From contig JAKABE010000033.1 of the NCBI GenBank assembly GCA_021801945.1, forward strand, positions 5,304 through 16,373: a DNA stretch of 11,070 nt, written 5' to 3'. The number at the start of each line of letters is the position of its first letter. Position 1 is the stretch's first letter. Positions 5,781 through 11,070 of the stretch are shown piece by piece. The translations under genes were made by a program, and so were the position numbers. Origin of the DNA: Acidobacteriota bacterium (lineage in GTDB: Bacteria > Acidobacteriota > Terriglobia > Terriglobales > Acidobacteriaceae). Under the pieces are notes generated by a model. The model was not told where the DNA came from and did no database searches. It saw nothing but the letters and a program-made list of their open reading frames with translations.

Positions 5781-6179
5781 GCGCCTGCGGATCTGCCTTT
5801 TGGATTCATTCTGTTTGCCGGTGCGCGGCCATCGCCTGGAGCGGTTCCCCGTGAGAAGCGTTTTCTCAGCGCGGCCGACACCCCAAAAACTCGAGCGATC
5901 ATCGGCAAAATATTGCTTCTCATCCAATACATCGCGGTGATAGTATTCGGGGGTCCGAAAAATGTCAGCGAGTAACCGTGAAAGGCCGGTGGTCGGCAGT
6001 TCAGGTAAGCGATTTCCCGCGCACGATGCGGCGCTGAGGGCCGGTGCACATTCGAAGATCCCTTCGGCATCGGCTGTTTGCAGCAAGACCGCTCCGGCAC
6101 GCCTGGCAATGCATCGCGGGGGGTGTTTGTGGGACGGAGCATCTGTAGTCCAGCCCGAATCGCCGTTCTGGAGGAGATG
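5781..6179. other. Intergenic stretch after feoB, no supported gene
   Basis: About 400 bases between feoB and the esterase. No family match was seen in any frame. A perfect short inverted repeat TGAGAA-GCGTT-TTCTCA (5852-5868) could be a weak hairpin or an operator. There is no strong terminator behind feoB and no convincing sigma-70 promoter. A 72-codon plus-strand frame (5962-6180) ends inside the esterase start region (TGA at 6178-6180), but its composition looks random. The esterase ribosome site GGAGG lies at 6170-6174. Confidence 0.45.
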
Positions 6180-7289
6180 ATGATCAGAGTGAAGAGTTTC
6201 GCCGCAGTGGCGGCTCTTATGTTGGTGGCATTGAGCGGCGCGGCGTTAATCCACGCTCAGGCGAAAACCGAAGTACCACCGGTCGTATCCGGCGCGAAGC
6301 CGGTGACGGTGGAGCACATCAAGGTTCATGCCGAGTCTTTAGTGGGCAATCTGGAAGGGGAAGCAGTCGACCGCGACGTGATAGTCTTCTTGCCTCCCAG
6401 TTATTTCAAGGACAAGCACCGCCGTTATCCGGTCGTCTACGCTCTGCATGGCTTCTCCATAGGCGCGGAGCAATGGACGCACGAAATTCACGTTCCCCAG
6501 ACCATCGAAGGCGCCTTCGCCAAAGGCGCTCAAGACATGATCGTCGTGCTGCCCGATTCCAAGACCGTGTACGGCGGGTCCATGTATTCGAGCTCCGAGA
6601 CAACGGGCAACTTCGAGCGGTTTATTTACCACGATCTGGTCTCGTATATTGACGCTCACTATCGCACCATCCCCAATCGATTGAGCCGTGGTCTGGTGGG
6701 CCATTCGATGGGTGGCTATGGGGCGTTGCGCATTGGGATGCAACATCCCGAGGTCTTCGGCGCCCTCTACGTAATGAGCCCGTGCTGTCTCTCGCACATG
6801 GGTGGACGGAGAGGACCCAATACGCCGGGCGCAGAGGCGGCCCAGGAAAAGATGGAGAAAGAGCTTGAATCGCTGAAGTCGCCCACCGATGCAGCCAACC
6901 TTTCCTTCTTCGTCAAAGCGCAGCTTGCCAGCGCGGCCGCCTGGTCGCCAGACCCGAAGAATCCTCCGCTCTATCTTGACCTGCCGTTCAAGAACGGCAA
7001 TCCCAATCCCGAAGTGCTGGCCAAATGGACGGCCAATTCGCCGTTGGCCTTCATCGACCAATACATCTACAACCTGCGCCAATATCGCGCCATCGCCTTA
7101 GACGTGGGCGACGAGGATGGCCTGCGTTTTGACACGGAAAAGGTTCACCAGATCCTCGACAGCTATGACATCAAGAACAGCTTTGAGCTTTATCACGGCA
7201 CGCACACCAGCCATGTAGCCTTTCGTTTTCAAAACCATGTACTCCCGTTCTTCAGCAAGAATCTCTGCGGGATGCACGGATGCAAATGA
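6180..7289 (+). CDS. Secreted putative esterase (esterase D / CE1-like alpha/beta hydrolase)
   Basis: A 369-residue exported hydrolase. The signal peptide MIRVKSFAAVAALMLVALSG... probably ends at HAQA-KTE (about residue 28). The alpha/beta hydrolase core follows: FLPPSYF (70-76), YPVVYALHGF (83-92) with the oxyanion HGF, MIVVLPDS (120-127), and the nucleophile elbow GLVGHSMGGYGA (171-182) with Ser176. Acid and base candidates are Asp313 in LDVGDEDGLRF and His342 or His345 in HGTHTSHVAFRF. This matches the esterase D family (Pfam putative esterase), which includes feruloyl and acetyl-xylan esterases of CE1 and S-formylglutathione hydrolase. The signal peptide argues against the last. The start at 6180 is preferred over the adjacent ATG at 6177 because GGAGG (6170-6174) is then five bases away. 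The neighbouring GH3 enzyme suggests removal of side groups from plant cell-wall polymers; the substrate is inferred. The C terminus has three Cys/Met-rich residues (NLCGMHGCK). Confidence 0.88.
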   Translation: MIRVKSFAAVAALMLVALSGAALIHAQAKTEVPPVVSGAKPVTVEHIKVHAESLVGNLEGEAVDRDVIVFLPPSYFKDKHRRYPVVYALHGFSIGAEQWTHEIHVPQTIEGAFAKGAQDMIVVLPDSKTVYGGSMYSSSETTGNFERFIYHDLVSYIDAHYRTIPNRLSRGLVGHSMGGYGALRIGMQHPEVFGALYVMSPCCLSHMGGRRGPNTPGAEAAQEKMEKELESLKSPTDAANLSFFVKAQLASAAAWSPDPKNPPLYLDLPFKNGNPNPEVLAKWTANSPLAFIDQYIYNLRQYRAIALDVGDEDGLRFDTEKVHQILDSYDIKNSFELYHGTHTSHVAFRFQNHVLPFFSKNLCGMHGCK

Positions 7290-7342
7290 GGAATTTGAGT
7301 TCTGCAAGGCGGCGCTCCTGGGCTCTGAGAACGAAATACCGA

Positions 7343-7382
7343 GCCGCAACAAACCGGCGCAATTGAGGGCCAGGGTTGCGGC
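7343..7382. repeat. Inverted repeat in the esterase-GH3 gap
   Basis: GCCGCAAC (7343-7350) and GTTGCGGC (7375-7382) are perfect 8-base arms around a 24-base loop. No T-run follows the right arm, so a standard intrinsic terminator is not supported. It could still help end esterase transcription or be a protein site. It lies 53 bases after the esterase stop and about 48 before the GH3 -35 box. Confidence 0.35.
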
Positions 7383-7429
7383 GTGAGAGTCCTGAAATAA
7401 AACGCTTTTTAGGCGAAAGAATCGCAGTC

Positions 7430-7458
7430 TTGACAGGCGCGACCGTGCCGATTAGAGT
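7430..7458 (+). promoter_or_regulatory. Sigma-70-type promoter of the GH3 gene
   Basis: A perfect -35 box TTGACA (7430-7435) is followed by exactly 17 bases and TAGAGT (7453-7458), a 4/6 match to the -10 box. Transcript start would be near 7465, giving a leader of about 68 bases. The strong -35 and ideal spacing make this the best promoter in the window. It indicates that the GH3 gene can be expressed apart from the esterase. Confidence 0.65.
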
Positions 7459-7532
7459 GGGCGCGGGCTGTTCGTCCGAATATTCCAGGAGGCAAGCAAC
7501 GCGCAGCGCGGCAATTGCGCGACAGGAGGAGC

Positions 7533-10181
7533 ATGAAAAATTCCGCATTCAGGATCATTATCACGGGGCTATTGGGCTGCGCAGCAGTCTGCGTTGCAGG
7601 GGCACAGCAGACTCAGAAGCCGGCCTACATGAACACCAACCTCCCACCCGAGCAGCGCGCAGCTGACCTGGTGCACATGATGACGCTCCAGGAGAAGGCC
7701 TCGCAGCTCACCAACGAGTCGCGCGCCATTCCGCGCCTGGGCATCCCGGCCTACAACTGGTGGAGCGAAGCGTTGCACGGCGTTGCGGTCGCCGGCACCA
7801 CCGAGTTTCCGGAGCCGATCGGCCTAGGGGCCACCTTCGATGAGCCGGGCATTCATGAAATGGCCACCGACATCGGCATTGAAGGACGCGTTGTCCATGA
7901 TGAGTCAGTGCACGACGGCAACTCGACCATCTTCCATGGCCTCGACTTTTGGGCGCCCAATCTGAATATCTTTCGCGATCCCCGCTGGGGCCGTGGGCAG
8001 GAAACCTACGGGGAAGATCCATTTCTGGATGGCAGCATGGGCGTGGCCTTTGTCACCGGGATGCAGGGCAACAACCCGAAGTACTACCGCGTAATTGCGA
8101 CCCCCAAGCACTTTGACGCGCACAGCGGACCAGAAACCACCCGCCATTTCGCCGACTATGACATCAGCAAGCACGACCTGGAAGACACCTATCTTCCGGC
8201 CTTCCGCGCCGCGATTGTGAATGGCCACGCGGATTCCATCATGTGCGCCTACACGGCGCTGAACGGTCAGCCGGCTTGCGCCAGCCAGTATCTGCTGCAG
8301 CACATTCTGCGGGGGGCCTGGCAGTTCCACGGCTATGTGGTCTCGGATTGCGACGCCGTCCGGGACATCTACCGCGGGCATCATTACCGGCCTACTCAGG
8401 CTCAGGCTTCGGCAATCTCGATCGAGCGCGGCATGGACAACGAGTGCTACGGCACCAGCTTCCCCAACGACTCCGACTACCAACCGTTCATCAAAGCGGT
8501 GCAGGAGGGTTATCTCTCTGAGAGCACGATCGACAGGACGCTCATCCGCCTCTACACCGCGCGCTTCAAGCTGGGCCTGTTCGATCCACCCTCGATGGTG
8601 CCCTACGACCATATCAATCATGACCAACTCAACAGCCCGGCGCATCGCGCACTGGCGCTCCGTTTGGCCAATGAATCCATGGTCCTGCTGAAGAATGATG
8701 GTGTGCTGCCGCTCAAGAAGTCGGTAAGGAGCATTGCCATCGTGGGCCCCCTGGCCGATCAAACCGCGGTCCTGCTGGGCAACTACAGCGGCACCCCAAC
8801 CCACGTTGTCAGCATGCTGGAGGGGATGAAAGCGGAGTTCCCGGGCGTGAAGATTACCTATGTTCCTGGAACGACGTTCCTCTCGACCCAAGGCAGGCCG
8901 ATACCCGCCGCGCTGTTCACGACGCCCGACGGCAAGCCCGGACTTGAGGCCACGTACAGGACGGGAATGATGGGATTCGGGCCGCGCAGAGGCGCGATGT
9001 CCTCGCCCTTCGTCTCGCGCGTAGAGCCCTCCGTGGACCTGAGCGCAAGCAATCTGCCCGAGCAGGCGAAAGGCAAGTCGTCGCTGCTGGTGGAATGGAC
9101 CGGCTTCCTCAACCCGGCAGTGACGGGCGATTATGAGGTCGGCATCAAGGCTGACGGCTTCGCCCGCGTCGAACTCGACGGCAAGGCGGTGGCGATGGCC
9201 TTCCGCAACAACACCCGTTTCGGCTGGATCCATCTGGAGAAGGGGCAGCCGGTGAAGTTGAGCGTGATGTATGGCGCGCGCGGCGGCCAGCCGCAGGCTC
9301 AGCTTGTCTGGAATCTGGTCAGCAACCAGCCCGATCCGGCTGCGATAACCGCCGCGAAGAATGCGGATGTGGTGATCGCGGTGGTAGGCATCACCAGCCA
9401 GTTGGAGAGCGAAGAGTCTCCGGTGGATCAGCCGGGATTCTTCGGCGGCGACCGCACCAACCTCAAGATGCCGGCGCCTGAGGAGGCACTGGTTCGCGCC
9501 GTGGCCGCCACAGGCAAGCCATTGGTGGTGGTCCTGATGAACGGAAGCGCCCTGGCCGTGAACTGGGAAAAGGAACACGCCAACGCCATTCTGGAAACCT
9601 GGTACTCGGGCGAAGAGGGTGGTACCGCCATCGCCGAGACGCTCAGCGGCAAGAACGATCCCGCCGGACGCCTGCCCGTCACCTTTTATCAGAGCGTGCA
9701 CCAGTTGCCGCCCTTCGACGACTATTCCATGGCTGACCGCACTTACCGTTATTTCACCGGCAAGCCGATCTGGCCGTTTGGATATGGCCTCAGTTACACG
9801 ACCTTCAGCTTCAGCAATCTCACCCTGCCACAGACTCCCGTTAATGCCTGGGACCCGGTGGATGCTGACGTGACGGTAACCAACACCGGGAAGATGGCGG
9901 GCGATGAAGTTGTAGAGCTGTATCTGAAGTTCCCACCCGTACCAGGTGCGCCCAACATTGCCCTGCGCGGATTCCAGCGCGTTCATCTTGAGCCTGGCGC
10001 CAGCCAGAAGGTTCACTTTGTCTTAAAGGGCCGGGCGCTGAGCATGGTCACGGAATCGGGCCGGCCGGTCATCGCTGCGGGAGACTACACCGTCAGCATT
10101 GGCGGCGGCCAGCCGAACACGGGAGCACCGGGGGTCACCGGGCACTTCCAGATCCACGGCCAGCTCTCCTTGACGGATTAG
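7533..10181 (+). CDS. Secreted GH3 beta-xylosidase/beta-glucosidase with inserted PA14 domain
   Basis: An 882-residue exported glycoside hydrolase of family 3, likely removing terminal xylose (or glucose) from plant oligosaccharides. The signal peptide may be cut after AGA (about residue 24); LLGC at 13-16 also resembles a lipobox, so it may be a lipoprotein. The first GH3 domain holds YNWWSEALHGVA (74-85), typical of xylosidase-type GH3, FRDPRWGRGQETYGEDP (147-163), KH (192-193) and the nucleophile Asp272 in VVSDCDAV. The second, alpha/beta sandwich domain starts near 370 (LANESMVLLKNDGVLPL). A PA14 domain interrupts it at about 468-595 (LLVEWTGFLNPAVTGDYEVGIKADG), a module usually tied to carbohydrate binding. 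The sandwich resumes with DVVIAVVGI and the likely acid/base Glu in SQLESEESP (one of 625, 627, 628). A fibronectin-III-like domain ends the protein (about 770-880). The ATG at 7533 follows AGGAGGA. Substrate preference is inferred from motifs. Confidence 0.95.
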   Translation: MKNSAFRIIITGLLGCAAVCVAGAQQTQKPAYMNTNLPPEQRAADLVHMMTLQEKASQLTNESRAIPRLGIPAYNWWSEALHGVAVAGTTEFPEPIGLGATFDEPGIHEMATDIGIEGRVVHDESVHDGNSTIFHGLDFWAPNLNIFRDPRWGRGQETYGEDPFLDGSMGVAFVTGMQGNNPKYYRVIATPKHFDAHSGPETTRHFADYDISKHDLEDTYLPAFRAAIVNGHADSIMCAYTALNGQPACASQYLLQHILRGAWQFHGYVVSDCDAVRDIYRGHHYRPTQAQASAISIERGMDNECYGTSFPNDSDYQPFIKAVQEGYLSESTIDRTLIRLYTARFKLGLFDPPSMVPYDHINHDQLNSPAHRALALRLANESMVLLKNDGVLPLKKSVRSIAIVGPLADQTAVLLGNYSGTPTHVVSMLEGMKAEFPGVKITYVPGTTFLSTQGRPIPAALFTTPDGKPGLEATYRTGMMGFGPRRGAMSSPFVSRVEPSVDLSASNLPEQAKGKSSLLVEWTGFLNPAVTGDYEVGIKADGFARVELDGKAVAMAFRNNTRFGWIHLEKGQPVKLSVMYGARGGQPQAQLVWNLVSNQPDPAAITAAKNADVVIAVVGITSQLESEESPVDQPGFFGGDRTNLKMPAPEEALVRAVAATGKPLVVVLMNGSALAVNWEKEHANAILETWYSGEEGGTAIAETLSGKNDPAGRLPVTFYQSVHQLPPFDDYSMADRTYRYFTGKPIWPFGYGLSYTTFSFSNLTLPQTPVNAWDPVDADVTVTNTGKMAGDEVVELYLKFPPVPGAPNIALRGFQRVHLEPGASQKVHFVLKGRALSMVTESGRPVIAAGDYTVSIGGGQPNTGAPGVTGHFQIHGQLSLTD

Positions 10182-10200
10182 CTGGCAGGACCAGAACTCA

Positions 10201-10241
10201 CCGCCCGTGCGGTCTTCCGCCGCACGGGCGGCTTTATGTTT
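10201..10241 (+). terminator. Strong intrinsic terminator of the GH3 unit
   Basis: CCGCCCGTGCGG (10201-10212) pairs perfectly with CCGCACGGGCGG (10220-10231) around a 7-base loop, giving a 12-bp GC-rich stem. A T-rich tail CTTTATGTTT follows. It lies 19 bases after the GH3 stop codon and is the clearest terminator in the window. Confidence 0.85.
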
Positions 10242-10731
10242 GGCGCGCATATCCATCAGGCCGGGCCACCGGAATGATTGCGCGTCGCGCTGTGATCTCC
10301 GACTCCATGAGCCCGCGACAGCCAGAGCGAAATTCTTCGCGTCTCTTCTCCGGGTGAACCGCTCCGGCGCTGTTCATCTCCATTTCATCGGGGCAGCCAG
10401 CATCGAGATGATGTCCCCGAGAAAAAGCCCTTGAGGGCGGATTTCCCGCTCCCTCTCGAGGAGTCCATATGGCAGTTTCTCGAAGACGTATGGATCAAGC
10501 ATCGTGAAATGAATCGGTTATTCCAAACATCCGATGCGCTGCTCAAGCTGCAAGCACTCCGCTCAGACCCGCGAGTTGAGAAGCAGACGCGTCGCTTATG
10601 CGGCCGCTCCGACTCTTGTGTCTCCGCCGGCCGTCTTCATGAACAGAATGTCATCCCAGCGAGACACACCCGATTTGATGCTGATGCGTCCATAGATGAG
10701 ATCGAATATTCTTCGTACCCGAAAGGATACA
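10242..10731. other. Intergenic stretch before the lyase gene, no supported gene
   Basis: About 490 bases without a recognisable gene. A TTG-initiated frame (10431-10769) overlaps the next gene by 38 bases and matches no family I know. A 12-codon frame at 10469-10507 has a good ribosome site (see findings). A short GCCC-TTGA-GGGC hairpin (10427-10438) is too small to interpret. No clear promoter for the lyase gene was identified; TTGATG near 10676 is a weak -35 candidate without a matching -10. Confidence 0.45.
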
Positions 10732-11070
10732 ATGCACCCCACTCAAAAGCTCCGCCAGACGCTCGATGAGGAGCCGTTCGTGATCGCTCCCGGCGCCATG
10801 GACTGCATCTCCGCGAGGGCTGTCGAACAGAATGGCTTCGCAGTTATCTATATGACCGGCATGGGCACCTCTGCCTGCCGCCTGGGACTGCCAGACTATG
10901 GTCTAGCAACAATGACCGAGATGGTGGCGAACGCGGCCGCCATGACCAAAGCCGTTCGAATCCCCATCATTGCCGACGCCGACACCGGCTACGGCAACGA
11001 ACTCAACATGACCCGCACCGTCATCGAATATGAGCACATTGGCGTTGCCGGTATTCATATTGAAGATCAG
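10732..11070 (+). CDS. Isocitrate lyase/PEP mutase superfamily protein, N-terminal part (runs off right edge)
   Basis: The first 113 residues of a TIM-barrel lyase of the isocitrate lyase/phosphoenolpyruvate mutase superfamily, which cleaves or forms C-C or P-C bonds using Mg2+. Typical members are 2-methylisocitrate lyase, oxaloacetate decarboxylase and carboxyphosphonoenolpyruvate mutase. Visible signatures are APGAMDCISARAVEQNGF (19-36), IYMTGMGTSA (39-48), the Mg-binding block IIADADTGYGN (79-89, with Asp82 and Asp84) and IGVAGIHIEDQ (103-113). The catalytic KKCGH-type motif that would help separate subfamilies lies just past the edge, so the reaction cannot be fixed; 2-methylisocitrate lyase-like or oxaloacetate decarboxylase-like are the main options. 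The ATG at 10732 follows AAAGGA with a four-base gap. It sits after a strong terminator, so it is probably a new transcription unit. Confidence 0.92.
   Translation, partial: MHPTQKLRQTLDEEPFVIAPGAMDCISARAVEQNGFAVIYMTGMGTSACRLGLPDYGLATMTEMVANAAAMTKAVRIPIIADADTGYGNELNMTRTVIEYEHIGVAGIHIEDQ

Noticed and set aside
4809..6086. A 425-codon minus-strand frame across the 3' half of feoB and the following gap
   Set aside because: Most is antisense to feoB, with Arg/Gln/His-rich shadow composition. The part outside feoB (5781-6086) reads slightly more protein-like (for example RTPEYYHRD), but no family is recognisable.
5962..6180. A 72-codon frame ending inside the esterase start region (TGA at 6178-6180), which could suggest translational coupling
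   Set aside because: A run of G residues lies upstream of its ATG, but the translation is random-looking (Arg, Ser, Ala-rich) with no conserved pattern; overlap by chance is common in GC-rich DNA.
7397..7416. AT-rich run AAAACGCTTTTT as a possible terminator after the esterase
   Set aside because: The stem would be only four or five AT pairs, too weak for an intrinsic terminator.
7905..10016. A 703-codon open frame on the minus strand inside the GH3 gene
   Set aside because: It is antisense to a clear GH3 enzyme, its translation matches no family and its composition (Arg/Gly/His-rich) is that of a high-GC shadow frame.
10431..10769. A TTG-started 112-codon frame overlapping the lyase gene start
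   Set aside because: Rare start, no good ribosome site, a 38-base overlap with a strongly supported gene, and no recognisable family, although its first 40 residues look moderately protein-like.
1..11070. Search by eye for tRNA, rRNA, CRISPR repeats, insertion-sequence ends or transposase genes
   Set aside because: No clover-leaf pattern, regularly spaced repeats, transposase motif or flanking inverted repeats were seen.

Overview
The window is GC-rich DNA, probably from an acidobacterium (Acidobacteriota). That is an impression from protein style: a secreted GH3 xylosidase with an inserted PA14 domain, a secreted CE1-like esterase and a tandem-domain universal stress protein. No rRNA or marker gene confirms it. 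I see no mobile element, CRISPR array, tRNA or rRNA.

Left part (1-3172). A minus-strand Crp/Fnr-type regulator runs off the left edge (1-440). Upstream of it on the same strand is a two-domain universal stress protein (713-1609). The stress-protein promoter region carries two GTGA-N6-TCAC palindromes whose centres are 22 bp apart. A plus-strand transglutaminase-like hypothetical protein (2201-2821) with a good -10 box then converges on a small minus-strand conserved hypothetical protein (2888-3172).

Middle part (3173-5780). A long leader precedes a feoA-feoB ferrous iron uptake operon. The leader holds an exact copy of one of the 14-mers found before the stress gene (GTGATTTAGGTCAC). Closer to feoA there is a candidate sigma-70 promoter overlapped by a separate perfect palindrome (TACGACC-N5-GGTCGTA). 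feoA and feoB overlap in an ATGA.

Right part (5781-11070). Two secreted enzymes follow, probably for plant polysaccharide breakdown: a putative CE1/esterase-D type hydrolase (6180-7289) and, behind its own TTGACA-N17-TAGAGT promoter, a GH3 beta-xylosidase-like enzyme with a PA14 insertion (7533-10181). A strong 12-bp-stem terminator ends the GH3 unit. After about 490 bases with no convincing gene, an isocitrate lyase/PEP mutase superfamily gene begins and runs off the right edge.

Most interesting is a possible small regulon. The palindromes match Crp/Fnr-type operators, and a Crp/Fnr-type regulator lies next to the stress gene. Pairing stress-protein and Fe(II)-uptake genes under such a regulator fits a low-oxygen or redox response. 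The link between regulator and sites is inference. I found no convincing entirely new system.
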